From assembly GCF_001279005.1 (NCBI RefSeq), contig NZ_LGCN01000201.1:10760-74759 (forward strand): DNA of 64,000 nucleotides, read 5' to 3'. This DNA is from Streptomyces caelestis (GTDB lineage: Bacteria > Actinomycetota > Actinomycetes > Streptomycetales > Streptomycetaceae). Positions 33,820 to 42,881 of the stretch are shown in pieces. The notes beneath the pieces are model-generated. The model saw only the letters and a list, made by a program, of their open reading frames with translations. It was not told the DNA's origin and did not search any database. Positions within the stretch are counted from its first letter, which is position 1. Every line of letters begins with the position of its first letter. The position numbers and the translations under genes were made by a program.

Positions 33820-36027
33820 TCAGGCCCGGGCGGGCTCCCGGTCCTCGTCCTGCCGGTCGCCCTCCATGCGCAGGGCCTCGCCCTCGACGTCCACGTCGGG
33901 CAGGATCCGGTCCAGCCACTTCGGCAGCCACCAGGCCTTGTCGCCGAGCAGGGCCAGCACCGCCGGGACGATCGCCATGCGGACGACGAACGCGTCGAAG
34001 AGGACGGCGACGGCGAGGCCGAAGCCGATCATCTTGACCATCTGCTCGCTGGAGCCGATGAAGCCGGAGAACACCGCCATCATGATCACCGCGGCGGCGG
34101 TCACCACCCGGGCGCTGTACTTGAAGCCGGTCACCACGGCCTGGGCGGGCTTCTCGCCGTGGACGTGCGCCTCCCGCATCCGGGTCACGAGGAACACCTC
34201 GTAGTCCATGGCCAGTCCGAAGACCACGCCGACCATGAAGATCGGCATCATCGACATGATCGGGCCGGTCTCCTCCACGCCCATCAGGCCGGACAGCCAG
34301 CCCCACTGGTAGACCGCGACGACCGCGCCGAGGGCCGCGAGGACGGAGAGCAGGAAGCCGAGGGCCGCCTTCAGCGGGACCAGGATCGAGCGGAAGACGA
34401 CGATCAGCAGCAGGAACGCCAGGCCGACCACCAGGACCAGGTACGGCACCAGCGCGTCGTTGAGCTTCTGCGAGACGTCGATGTTCATGGCCGTGGAACC
34501 GGTGACCAGGACGTCGGCGCCGGTGTCGGCCTTGACGTCCGCGCCCGTGTCACGGATGTCGTGCACCAGGTCCTCGGTGGTCACCGAGGAGGGCTTGGAG
34601 TCGGGGACGACGGTGATCGTCGCCGTGTCGCTGGCCTTGTTGGGGGTTGCCGGGGCGACGTTCACGACGTTGTCGAGGCCCTTGATGTCGTCGGCGGCCC
34701 GCTGGAAGACGGCCTGCGGATCGTCGCTGCCCTCGGCGTCGACCACGACCACCAGGGGTCCGTTGAAGCCGGGACCGAAGCCCTCGGAGAGCAGGTCGTA
34801 GGCGCGGCGCTGGGTGGTGGACGTCGGCTGCGAGCCGTCGTCCGGCAGACCCAGTTCGAGCGAGGCGGCCGGGACGGCCGCGGCGCCCAGGCCGACCACG
34901 CCGAGCAGCAGCACGGCCAGCGGACGGCGTACGACGAAGCTCGCCCAGCGGGTGCCCATGTTCGGGCGCTGCGGCCTCTTCGCGGCGCGGCCCCCGCCGA
35001 ACAGTCTGCTCTTCTCGCCGGCGGGGCGGACCCGGCGGCCGGCGTAGCCGAGCAGGGCGGGGATCAGGGTGAGGGCGATCAGGACCGCGAGGGCGACCGT
35101 GCCGGCGGCGGCGATGCCCATCTTCGTCAGCATCGGGATGTTGACGACGGACAGGCCGACCAGGGCGATCACCACGGTGAGGCCGGCGAAGACCACGGCG
35201 GAGCCCGCGGTGCCGACGGCCCGGCCGGCCGCTTCCTCGCGCCCGCGGCCCTCGGCCAGTTCGGCCCGGTAGCGGGAGACGACGAACAGCGCGTAGTCGA
35301 TGCCGACCGCGAGGCCGATCATCGAGGCGAGGATGGAGGTGGTGGAGCCGAGGTCCAGGGTGCTCGCCAGCGCGGTGATGCTCGCCACGCCGATGCCGAC
35401 GCCGATGACCGCGGTGAGCAGCGGCAGCCCGGCCGCGAGCAGCGAGCCGAAGGTGATGACGAGGACGACCGCGGCGACGCCGATGCCGATGATCTCGGCG
35501 GAGCCGGTGTGCGGGACGGCCTGGAGGGCGTCACCGCCGATCTCCACGGTCAGCCCGGCGTCGCGGGCGTCCTCGGCGGCGCCTTCCAGGGCGTCGCGGG
35601 AGGAGTCCTCCAGCTCCATGCCGGAGACCTTGTAACTCACCGAGGCGTAGGCGATGGCGCCGTCCTGGCTGACGCCGCCGCCCTGGTACGGGTCGGTGAC
35701 GCGGGCGACCTCGGAGCCGTCGGAGAGCTCGTCGACGGTCTTCCGGACGGTCGCCTCGTGGTCGGCGTCGGTCATCTTCTCGCCGGCGGGCGCCTTGAAG
35801 ACGACGCGTGCGGTCGCCCCGTCGGCGCTGGAGCCGGGGAAGCGCTCCTCCAGCAGGTCGAAGGCCTTCTGGGCCTCGGTGCCGGGGATGGAGAAGGACG
35901 AGTTGCCGGCCGCGGGGGCGCCGGCCGCGCCGATGCCCGCGAGCGCCAGCAGCGCCACCCAGATGAGGGCGACGAGGTGCCGTCGCCTGAAGGCGAACCG
36001 GCCGAGCCGGTAGAGGAAAGTGGCCAC
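33820..36027 (-). CDS. MMPL family RND transporter
   Basis: The 735-residue protein has the duplicated MMPL layout: TM1, a periplasmic-type loop of about 140 residues, five membrane segments, and a second copy. Hallmarks are IGLAVGIDYALFVVSRYR in the first half and VFGLAMDYEVFLVTRMRE in the second, with the Asp-Tyr pairs used in proton coupling. MMPL proteins export lipids, siderophores or drugs. It lies upstream-to-downstream with a TetR gene (100 bp apart, same strand), so the TetR protein probably controls the pair. The start is GTG at 36027 with GGGAG 8 nt upstream. Confidence 0.93.
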   Translation of the reverse strand: MATFLYRLGRFAFRRRHLVALIWVALLALAGIGAAGAPAAGNSSFSIPGTEAQKAFDLLEERFPGSSADGATARVVFKAPAGEKMTDADHEATVRKTVDELSDGSEVARVTDPYQGGGVSQDGAIAYASVSYKVSGMELEDSSRDALEGAAEDARDAGLTVEIGGDALQAVPHTGSAEIIGIGVAAVVLVITFGSLLAAGLPLLTAVIGVGIGVASITALASTLDLGSTTSILASMIGLAVGIDYALFVVSRYRAELAEGRGREEAAGRAVGTAGSAVVFAGLTVVIALVGLSVVNIPMLTKMGIAAAGTVALAVLIALTLIPALLGYAGRRVRPAGEKSRLFGGGRAAKRPQRPNMGTRWASFVVRRPLAVLLLGVVGLGAAAVPAASLELGLPDDGSQPTSTTQRRAYDLLSEGFGPGFNGPLVVVVDAEGSDDPQAVFQRAADDIKGLDNVVNVAPATPNKASDTATITVVPDSKPSSVTTEDLVHDIRDTGADVKADTGADVLVTGSTAMNIDVSQKLNDALVPYLVLVVGLAFLLLIVVFRSILVPLKAALGFLLSVLAALGAVVAVYQWGWLSGLMGVEETGPIMSMMPIFMVGVVFGLAMDYEVFLVTRMREAHVHGEKPAQAVVTGFKYSARVVTAAAVIMMAVFSGFIGSSEQMVKMIGFGLAVAVLFDAFVVRMAIVPAVLALLGDKAWWLPKWLDRILPDVDVEGEALRMEGDRQDEDREPARA

Positions 36028-36127
36028 GAGGGCGTACTCCCGGTCAGGTCGTGGTGGTTTCGGGACAGGTTGGCTCAGCCCGACGACGTGAGCGGGGACG
36101 TCAGGTGGTGGTCGGCCGAGGGGACGG

Positions 36128-36727
36128 TCAGCTGGGGGGCACGCCGAGGGCGGGGAGCACCACGGCGTCGATGTACGAGGTGAGGAACGCCCGCGTGGGC
36201 GGAAGGTCGTCGATCAGCGTCCGCGTGGCGAACGCGCCGACGAGCATGTGCACCAGGTAGTCCAGCGCCGGGTTGTCCGGGCGGATCTCGCCCCGGTCGA
36301 CCGCGCGCCGGATCATCCGCCGGAACTCCTCCATCTCCGGTTCGACCAGGAGTTCCTTGAACGCCTGGCACAGATCGTCGTTCATGTGCACGGCCATGGC
36401 GAGCGCGCGCATCAGGGCGGCGTTCCGCTCCATGGCGCAGTCGTCCTCACGCCCGGCGATGGCGTGCAGGTCGCCGCGCAGGCTCCCGGTGTCGATGCCG
36501 GCGAGGCCGCCGGGCTTCTGGCTGCGCATCGCCCTCACCACCAGCTCGGCCTTGCCGCCCCACTGGCGGTAGAGGGTGGCCTTGCTGGAGCGGGTGCGGG
36601 CGGCCACGGCGTCCATGGTGAGGGCGTCGTAGCCGACCTCACGGAGCAGGTCGAGCACGGCCCCGTACAGCTCGGCCTCGCGCTCGGGGGTGATCCGGCT
36701 GCGACGCGTCGTCGCTCCTTCGTTCAT
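36128..36727 (-). CDS. TetR family regulator of the MMPL operon
   Basis: The 199-residue protein has a TetR helix-turn-helix (YDALTMDAVAARTRSSKATLYRQWGGKAELV) and a C-terminal TetR_C domain ending LIDDLPPTRAFLTSYIDAVVLPALG. The ATG at 36727 is preferred over GTG 36736 because AAAGGTGG lies just upstream. Two copies of a 24-bp operator-like sequence lie 35-105 bp upstream, so it probably represses its own transcript and the MMPL exporter. The inducing ligand is unknown. Confidence 0.9.
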   Translation of the reverse strand: MNEGATTRRSRITPEREAELYGAVLDLLREVGYDALTMDAVAARTRSSKATLYRQWGGKAELVVRAMRSQKPGGLAGIDTGSLRGDLHAIAGREDDCAMERNAALMRALAMAVHMNDDLCQAFKELLVEPEMEEFRRMIRRAVDRGEIRPDNPALDYLVHMLVGAFATRTLIDDLPPTRAFLTSYIDAVVLPALGVPPS

Positions 36728-36760
36728 GCCGCCCACCTTTCCGCTCCGGTGCCCACCGAG

Positions 36761-36784
36761 TCAAAGAAACGACACGGTTTCGTA
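36761..36784. promoter_or_regulatory. TetR operator copy 1
   Basis: First of two 24-bp near-identical repeats. Its core ACGACACGGTTTCGT is an imperfect palindrome around a central G. It is 22 of 24 identical to the copy at 36808. Confidence 0.65.
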
Positions 36785-36807
36785 CAGGACGAAGGTACTC
36801 CACCCCA

Positions 36808-36831
36808 TCAAAGAAACGAAACGGTTTCGTT
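36808..36831. promoter_or_regulatory. TetR operator copy 2
   Basis: Second copy, 47 bp from the first. Its core AACGAAACGGTTTCGTT is a perfect inverted repeat of 8-bp arms around one G, a typical TetR-dimer site. Confidence 0.7.
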
Positions 36832-37128
36832 CGTGTCCTGCGTCACCCGACCCCTTGCGAGAAGGCCCCGGCGTTCACGCCGGGGCTGGGACACCCTCAC
36901 TCACGGGGGCACATCCCACGCTCGGCAATGTGGAGCGTTGTCGCGCCAGGCAGGACACGGAGCCCTCTGACGACCACCCGGCGGAACCGGGCGAACACGA
37001 ACGCGCGTACCTCTGTTCACCGGTTGGGACGATCATGCGGGAGAAGGTGTGCGGGTGTGCGGGGCTCGTACGTACGGTCAGTTGGCCAGGAGTCGGCTGA
37101 GCGGAACAGGGGGCAGTGGGTGTGGACC

Positions 37129-38316
37129 ATGGGGGAGGCTGTTGGGCATGCCCGGTACACCTACCGACTGCGGGTATCGGCCACTGCCCGGGTGGGGCTG
37201 GAGGATGAGTGGGGGCGGTGCCGGTGGGTGTGGAACGAGTGCGTGGCCCGTGCGAAGAGGGCCTACGCCGAGGGAGAGGTGTGTGGTCCGGCCCGGCTGG
37301 ACCGGATGCTGACCCGGGCGCGTGCGGTGGCGCCGTGGCTGGCCAAGGGTGCCTCGGTGCCTCAGCAGCAGATCATCCGTGACTTCGCCGCCTCCCGAAC
37401 GAAAGCCCTCAAGGACATCAAGAACCGGCTCCCGTTGAAACGGCGGGCCGGGATGCCCCGGCACAAGAAGCTGCGCAGGACCGATCCCTCGCTGAACTAC
37501 ACGCGGCGCGGCTTCCGCCTCAGGGACGGGCGACTGCACCTGGCGGGCGGGATCGTCCTGACCGTGGTCTGGTCGCGTCCTCTCCCGGCCGAGCCTTCCT
37601 CGGTGCGGGTCTACCGCGACGCTGTCGGGCACTGGTACGCCTCGTTCGTCCTCCCCGCCCCGATCGATCCGCTGCCGTCGACCGGTGCGGTCATCGGTAT
37701 CGACTGGGGCGTGCGGGAGACGGCCACCACCACCTCCGACACCCACGACCTCCCCCACCCCCGCCACGGTCGGAAGGCGCAGGAGAAGCTGTCCCGCTAC
37801 GACCGGATGATGGCCCGCCGCAAACCGGCGAAAGGGCAGGCGGCGTCGAAGGGGTACCGGGAGGCGAAGCGGTGGCGGGCGAAGACGTACGCGAGGATCG
37901 CCCGACAGCGGCAGGACACCGCCCGCAAGTGGGCGAAGAAAGTCGTGCGCGACCACGACGCGATCGCGGTGGAGGACTTCCGACCGAAGTTCCTCGCCCG
38001 CACCACGATGGCCCACAAGGCGGCCGATGCCGCGATCGGCGCCACCAAGCAGGCTCTGATCGAGATGGGCCGCAAGCACGGGCGGGATGTGCGTCTGGTG
38101 CATCCCGCGCACACCACCATGGACTGCGCCAGGTGCGGAGCGAGAGCCAAGCACGCCCTGCCGCTGTCGGAACGTACCTATACCTGCACCGCGTGCGGAG
38201 CCGTTTCCCCGAGGGACAAGAACTCCGCCCGCGTGATGCTTCTCCGGGCAGGTCTGGACCCGGCTGGTGTCGAGGGCGCAAGACCTCCCGGAGCGCCGCT
38301 CCGGGAGGCGGCCTGA
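37129..38316 (+). CDS. tnpB: TnpB, RNA-guided endonuclease (IS200/IS605 family)
   Basis: The 395-residue protein has the TnpB layout: an N-terminal wedge/REC-like part (ARYTYRLRVSATARVGLEDEW, then a WVWNECVARAKRAY helix), then a split RuvC domain with all three acidic residues, Asp192 (GIDWGV), Glu282 (VEDF) and Asp363 (RDKNSA), close to the positions in ISDra2 TnpB. The zinc finger is intact (CARCG and CTACG). So it appears active. The ATG at 37129 begins recognisable sequence; GTG 37120 is equally possible. No tnpA is found nearby, so mobility would need a helper in trans. Confidence 0.9.
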   Translation: MGEAVGHARYTYRLRVSATARVGLEDEWGRCRWVWNECVARAKRAYAEGEVCGPARLDRMLTRARAVAPWLAKGASVPQQQIIRDFAASRTKALKDIKNRLPLKRRAGMPRHKKLRRTDPSLNYTRRGFRLRDGRLHLAGGIVLTVVWSRPLPAEPSSVRVYRDAVGHWYASFVLPAPIDPLPSTGAVIGIDWGVRETATTTSDTHDLPHPRHGRKAQEKLSRYDRMMARRKPAKGQAASKGYREAKRWRAKTYARIARQRQDTARKWAKKVVRDHDAIAVEDFRPKFLARTTMAHKAADAAIGATKQALIEMGRKHGRDVRLVHPAHTTMDCARCGARAKHALPLSERTYTCTACGAVSPRDKNSARVMLLRAGLDPAGVEGARPPGAPLREAA

Positions 38317-38352
38317 GCCAGGAATCCCCTCCTGAGGGAGGGGAGCAGTCAA
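38284..38352 (+). ncRNA. Putative omega RNA (reRNA) 3' part / element right end
   Basis: TnpB guide RNAs overlap the 3' end of tnpB and run to the element end, with the guide taken from the flanking DNA. Here the gene's last codons form an 11-bp stem (38284-38294 with 38298-38308), followed by a 7-bp stem with TGAG loop (38326-38343) and AGCAGTCAA to 38352. The guide would then be the flank starting GGCTGTCGG at 38353. The 5' end of the RNA cannot be set from sequence. Confidence 0.5.
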
Positions 38353-38399
38353 GGCTGTCGGTTTCTCATAAGTTGCCGGGCCCGAGGCCCCGGCAAAGC

Positions 38400-41300
38400 A
38401 TGGGAAGGGTGAGCTATCTGCGTCTGCCGCACCTCAAGGACGACCTGCTGTGCTTCGTGGCCGAGGACGACCTCTGGCTCGCCCCGCTCGACGGACCGGG
38501 CCGCGCCTGGCGGCTCACCGTCGACCGCACCAAGCTCGGCCACCCCCGCTTCTCCCCCGACGGCCGCCACATCGCGTACACGAGCTGGCGCAGCCTCGAC
38601 CCCGAGGTGCACCTCGTCCCGGTGGACGGCGGACCGGGCCGGCGCCTCACCTATTGGGGCAGCTCCGACACCCGGATCTGCGGCTGGGCGCCCCCCGACG
38701 AGGGCGGCCACGCCGAGATCCTCGCCGTCGCCTCGCACGGCGAGCCCTTCTCGTACTTCACCTGGGCCTACACCCTCGCCTGCGACGGCAGCCCGGGCCG
38801 CAAACTCCCCTGGGGCCCGGTCTCCGACATCCAGGTCGCCGACATCGCCGGCGAGCGCAGGTCACTGCTGCTCACCGGCACCCCGCCGCACGAACCGGCC
38901 TCCTGGAAGCGCTACCGGGGCGGCGCCACGGGCAGGCTGTGGCTGCACGGGCAGCGGCTGCTCGACGGGCTCGACGGCCACCTGCACTCCCCGATGTTCG
39001 TCGGCGGCCGGATCGCCTTCCTCTCCGACCACGAGGGCGTCGGCAACCTGTACTCGTGCGCGTACGACGGCTCCGACCTGCGCCGCCACACCGACCACGA
39101 CGCCTTCTACGCCCGGCACGCCGCCGGCGACGGCACCCGGGTCGTCTACCAGTGCGCGGGCGATCTGTGGCTGGTGGACGACCTGTCCCCCGGTGCCGTC
39201 CCGCGCCGGCTCGACGTGACGCTGCACGGCCCGCGGGCCGGGCGGCGCCCCTACCAGGTGCCCGCCGCCCGCCACCTCGACGGCCTCTCGGTCGACGAGA
39301 CCGGCCGCGCCAGCGCCGTCGTCGTCCGCGGCGGCCTGCACTGGCTCACCCACCGCGACGGCCCCGCCCGCACCCTCACCGACACCCCGGGCGTACGGGT
39401 CCGGCTGCCGGAGATGCTCGGCGCGGGCGGCCGGGTGGCGTACGTGACGGACGCCGAGGGCGAGGACGCCGTCGAGATCGCCTCCCTGCCCCGCGCCACC
39501 GGCCAGCGCGCCCCCCGGCGGCTCGCCGCCGGGGAGCTGGGCCGGGTGCTGGAGATGGTGGCCGACCCGGACGGGCAGCGGCTGGCCGTCGCCGCGCACG
39601 ACGGACGGCTGCTGCTGGTCGACACCGGTGAAGAGGGGCAGGGGGAGGTCACCGAGCTGATCCACTCCGGCAACGGGCCGGTGCGCGACCTCGCCTTCTC
39701 CCCCGACGGGGCGTGGCTGGCCTGGTCCCACCCGGTGATCGGGCGGTCGCTGCGGCAGATCAAACTCGCCCGGATCAAGGACCGGCTGGTCCTCGACGTC
39801 ACGGGCGGCCGCTTCGAGGACGAGAACCCGGTCTTCACCCGCGACGGCCGCTACCTCGCCTTCCTCTCCTGGCGCGGCTTCGACCCGGTCTACGACGTGC
39901 ACACCGGCGACCTGTCCTTCCCGCTGGGCTGCCGCCCGTACCTGGTGCCGCTGTCGTCGGCGACCCCCTCCCCGTTCGCCCTCAACCCCGAGGGCCGCCC
40001 GGCCGCCGGGGGCCTGGACCCGGTGGAGCGCGAGGACGCCGAGGAGGGCGGCGAGGTCGGCACGGTGACCGTGGAGGCGGAGGGCCTGGAGAGCAGGGTC
40101 ACGCCCTTCCCGGTGACCGCCTCCAAGTACTCGGGGCTGCACCCGGTCGCGGGCTGCGGCCTGGTGTGGCTGCGCTGGCCGATCTCCGGCGCGCTCGGCG
40201 AGACGTTCGTCAACCCCGACGACACCAGCGGCCGGCCCGCCCTGGAGCACTTCGACATCGTCAAGGCCAAGAGGTCCGAACTCGTCGCCGACCTGGACTT
40301 CTTCGCGGTCAGCGGCGACGGCACCCGACTGGTCGTGGTCGACGAGGGCGAGCTGCGCGCGATGCCCGCCACCGAGCCCGGCGACGGCGACTCCACGGTG
40401 TGGATCGACTCCCGCCGCATCCTGCACGAGGCCGACCCGGCCGCCGAGTGGCGCCAGGCGTACGCGGAGGCCGGACGACTGATCCGCGCCTACTTCTGGG
40501 AACCGGACATGTGCGGCATCGACTGGGACGCGGTCCTGGAGCAGTACCGCCCGCTGGTCGAACGGGTCGCCTCCCCCGACGAGTTCGCCGACCTGCTGCG
40601 CGAGGTGCTCGGCGAACTCGGCACCTCCCACGCCTACGTCACCGCCGCCCGCCGCAACGAGGGCCCTGCGCACTACCAGCGCCGCCAGGGCCTGCTCGGC
40701 GCCAACTTCGCCCCGCGCGAGGGAGGCTGGGCGGTCCGGCGCATCCTGCCCGGCGACTCCTCCGACTCCCGCGCCCGCTCCCCGCTGGCCGGCACCGGCA
40801 TCCGCGAGGGCGCGGTCCTCACCCACGTCGACGGCCGCCCGGTGGACCCGCTCACGGGTCCTTATCCGCTGCTCGCGGCGGCGGGCGGCACCACCGTGGA
40901 GCTGACGTTCGTCCCCGCCGGGGGCGAGGGCCCGCCCCGCCGGGTCGCCGTCGTCCCGCTCGTCGACGAGACGCCGCTGCGCTACCAGGACTGGGTCGCC
41001 AAACGCCGCGCGGTGGTGCGGGAGCTGAGCGGGGGCCGGTGCGGCTATCTGCACATCCCGGACATGGGCGGCTCCGGCTGGGCCCAGTTCAACCGCGACG
41101 TGCGCATGGAGATGTCCCGCCCCGCGCTGATCGTGGACGTGCGCGGCAACGCGGGCGGACACATCAGCGAACTCGTCGTCGAGAAGCTGACCCGCACCAT
41201 CATCGGCTGGGACCTCACCCGCGACGCCCAGCCGGTGTCGTACGCCTCCAACGCCCCGCGCGGACCGGTCGTGGCCCTCGCGGACGAGGCGACCAGCTCC

Positions 41301-41663
41301 GACGGCGACATGATCACCGCCGCGTTCAAACTGCTGGAGCTGGGCCCGGTGGTGGGCCAGCGCACCTGGGGCGGGGTGGTCGGCATGACCGGCCGGCACC
41401 GGCTCGGCGACGGCACGGTGATCACGGTGCCGATGAACGCGGCCTGGTTCGACGCGTACGGCTGGTCCGTGGAGAACAAGGGCGTCGAACCCGACCTGGA
41501 GGCGCTGCGCACCCCGCTGGACTGGGCCGAGGGCCGGTACGCGGTGCTCGACGACGCGGTACGGCTCGCCCTCGACCTGCTGGAGGCCAACCCCCCGGCG
41601 ACACCCCCCACTTACCGCGACGTGCCCGACCGCTCCCGGCCGAAGCTGCCGCCCCGGACGTGA
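38400..41663 (+). CDS. Tricorn-like S41 family protease
   Basis: This 1087-residue protein has the tricorn plan: an N-terminal six-bladed beta-propeller (SYLRLPHLKDDLLCFVAEDDLWLAPL and PRFSPDGRHIAYTSW repeats), a second propeller (DLAFSPDGAWLAWSHP, ENPVFTRDGRYLAFLSW), a C1 helical segment, a PDZ domain (about residues 775-860, GTGIREGAVLTHVDGRPVDP) and the C2 catalytic S41 domain with the nucleophile region ALADEATSSDGDMITAAFK. Tricorn proteases trim peptides released by the proteasome, which Streptomyces also has. The ATG is 48 bp from the TnpB element end; GTG 38409 is an alternative. Confidence 0.9.
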   Translation: MGRVSYLRLPHLKDDLLCFVAEDDLWLAPLDGPGRAWRLTVDRTKLGHPRFSPDGRHIAYTSWRSLDPEVHLVPVDGGPGRRLTYWGSSDTRICGWAPPDEGGHAEILAVASHGEPFSYFTWAYTLACDGSPGRKLPWGPVSDIQVADIAGERRSLLLTGTPPHEPASWKRYRGGATGRLWLHGQRLLDGLDGHLHSPMFVGGRIAFLSDHEGVGNLYSCAYDGSDLRRHTDHDAFYARHAAGDGTRVVYQCAGDLWLVDDLSPGAVPRRLDVTLHGPRAGRRPYQVPAARHLDGLSVDETGRASAVVVRGGLHWLTHRDGPARTLTDTPGVRVRLPEMLGAGGRVAYVTDAEGEDAVEIASLPRATGQRAPRRLAAGELGRVLEMVADPDGQRLAVAAHDGRLLLVDTGEEGQGEVTELIHSGNGPVRDLAFSPDGAWLAWSHPVIGRSLRQIKLARIKDRLVLDVTGGRFEDENPVFTRDGRYLAFLSWRGFDPVYDVHTGDLSFPLGCRPYLVPLSSATPSPFALNPEGRPAAGGLDPVEREDAEEGGEVGTVTVEAEGLESRVTPFPVTASKYSGLHPVAGCGLVWLRWPISGALGETFVNPDDTSGRPALEHFDIVKAKRSELVADLDFFAVSGDGTRLVVVDEGELRAMPATEPGDGDSTVWIDSRRILHEADPAAEWRQAYAEAGRLIRAYFWEPDMCGIDWDAVLEQYRPLVERVASPDEFADLLREVLGELGTSHAYVTAARRNEGPAHYQRRQGLLGANFAPREGGWAVRRILPGDSSDSRARSPLAGTGIREGAVLTHVDGRPVDPLTGPYPLLAAAGGTTVELTFVPAGGEGPPRRVAVVPLVDETPLRYQDWVAKRRAVVRELSGGRCGYLHIPDMGGSGWAQFNRDVRMEMSRPALIVDVRGNAGGHISELVVEKLTRTIIGWDLTRDAQPVSYASNAPRGPVVALADEATSSDGDMITAAFKLLELGPVVGQRTWGGVVGMTGRHRLGDGTVITVPMNAAWFDAYGWSVENKGVEPDLEALRTPLDWAEGRYAVLDDAVRLALDLLEANPPATPPTYRDVPDRSRPKLPPRT

Positions 41664-41697
41664 GAAGGGGCGCCCCTTCGCCACGGGACGCCCCTTC
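41664..41697 (+). terminator. Hairpin directly after the tricorn-like gene
   Basis: GAAGGGGCG (41664-41672) pairs with CGCCCCTTC (41689-41697) over a 16-nt loop, immediately after the TGA. It also stands between convergent genes. Confidence 0.65.
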
Positions 41698-41740
41698 CAC
41701 ATCAGCGCACGACGTGCTCAGACGTGCTCAGCGCTCGGCG

Positions 41741-41920
41741 TCAGACCTCGTAGTCCTGGTCGACACGCTCCTCGGACTCCCGCCGGCGCCGCTGCTCGTC
41801 CATGTCCTCGTCCCGCCGGCGGCCGCGGCTTTGCATCTGCTCCTTGCCCTGCTGGGCACGCTGCTTGGCCTGCTGCTGGAACTGCTCGGACTTCTCCTGG
41901 AACTGGTCCTTCATACCCAT
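41741..41920 (-). CDS. Small, highly charged hydrophilic protein (59 aa)
   Basis: This short gene encodes MGMKDQFQEKSEQFQQQAKQ followed by a Gln/Lys-rich helix, an Arg-rich middle (RGRRRDEDMDEQRRRRE) and an acidic end (RVDQDYEV). It has no membrane segment. The composition suggests an unfolded or coiled-coil stress-type protein; similar small Gln/Arg/Glu-rich proteins are frequent in Streptomyces. A GGGAG ribosome site lies about 10 nt before the ATG at 41920. Function unknown. Confidence 0.75.
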   Translation of the reverse strand: MGMKDQFQEKSEQFQQQAKQRAQQGKEQMQSRGRRRDEDMDEQRRRRESEERVDQDYEV

Positions 41921-41996
41921 GTGGGTTCACTCCCGTTGTGGGGTGGGGGAACTTGCCCGACCAGATTCACACGGCCCCTCACCCTCCGCATGTCGA

Positions 41997-42881
41997 TCAG
42001 TCACGGACCGTGTTCCGGTGCTGCTCATCGGCGTTGCCACCCGCCCCGACCAACCCCGTGCGCACGCCCGTGAGCCGGTCGCCGAAGCGCCGCATCTCCC
42101 GCTGCCCCACGGTCCCGATGACCGCGGGCAGGCAGCCGCGCACGCCCTGCATCCCGCGCAGCCACCACTGCCCGTACACATGGCTCGCCCGCCGCTCGAC
42201 GCCGGCCACCAGCCGGTCCACCGCGGGCCCCAGCGGGTAGGTCTTGTTCGACGGCCACGGCAGCCGCTGCCGCAACTCCCGCATCACGTCGTCCTGGTCG
42301 GCCCCGCGCACCATGTCGGTGTCGGTCCACGACAGGTACCCGACGCCCACCTTCACGCCCCGGTGGCCGACTTCGGCCCGCAGCGCGTGCGCGTACGCCT
42401 CCACACCGGACTTGGAGGCGCAGTACGCCGTCATCATCGGCGCGGGGGTGATCGCGGCGAGCGAGGCTATCTGCAGCAGGTAGCCGCGGCTCTCGGCGAG
42501 CAGCGGCAGGAACGCCCGCGCGGTGACCGCCGATCCGATCAGGTTCACCTCGATCACCCGCCGCCAGGACTCCGGGTCGGAGCCGGCGAACGGACCACCC
42601 GTCGCCACACCGGCGTTGGCGACCACGATGTCGACCCGGCCGAACCGCTCCCGGACCTCCTCGGCGACCTTGGCCATCGCCTCGTGGTCGGTGACGTCCG
42701 CGTACCAGTGGTCGCTGTCGCTGTGCAGCCGCGCGGAGACGGCCTTGAGCGCGTCCGGCTCCAGCCCGACCAGCGCCACCTTCACCCCGCGCGCGGAGAG
42801 CTTGCGCGCCAGCAACTCCCCGACTCCGCGCGCCGCTCCGGTGACGACGGCGACCTTTCCTTCGAGACTCACCCTGCTCAT
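41997..42881 (-). CDS. Short-chain dehydrogenase/reductase (SDR)
   Basis: The 294-residue protein has the classical SDR motifs: TGAARGVG for the cofactor near residue 15, NAG in VANAGVATGG, catalytic Ser in LLQIASLAAI and YxxxK in AYCASKSGVEAYAHAL. A C-terminal extension of about 60 residues (VYGQWWLRGMQGVRG and beyond) goes past the usual SDR end, as in SadH-like relatives. The ATG overlaps the hydrolase stop (ATGA). In the operon it probably oxidises an alcohol to the ketone used by the monooxygenase, or reduces the product. Confidence 0.9.
   Translation of the reverse strand: MSRVSLEGKVAVVTGAARGVGELLARKLSARGVKVALVGLEPDALKAVSARLHSDSDHWYADVTDHEAMAKVAEEVRERFGRVDIVVANAGVATGGPFAGSDPESWRRVIEVNLIGSAVTARAFLPLLAESRGYLLQIASLAAITPAPMMTAYCASKSGVEAYAHALRAEVGHRGVKVGVGYLSWTDTDMVRGADQDDVMRELRQRLPWPSNKTYPLGPAVDRLVAGVERRASHVYGQWWLRGMQGVRGCLPAVIGTVGQREMRRFGDRLTGVRTGLVGAGGNADEQHRNTVRD

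Larger units (their letters stand above)
36855..38352 (+). mobile_element. IS605-type TnpB-only insertion element
   Basis: A TnpB gene without a TnpA partner is flanked on the right by an ordered end: a GC hairpin (38284-38308), a second hairpin CCCCTCC-TGAG-GGAGGGG (38326-38343) and the terminal AGCAGTCAA (38344-38352), the form seen at right ends of TnpB elements. The left end is uncertain; a strong hairpin CCCCGGCG-TTCA-CGCCGGGG at 36866-36885 is the best landmark, and no target-side motif could be fixed. The element lies between the TetR operators and the tricorn-like gene. Confidence 0.6.

Noticed and set aside
36928..37128. Additional coding sequence before TnpB (frame starting at 36928)
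   Set aside because: The Arg/Thr-rich 67 codons show no TnpA or TnpB motif; the region is more likely left-end DNA of the element or leader.
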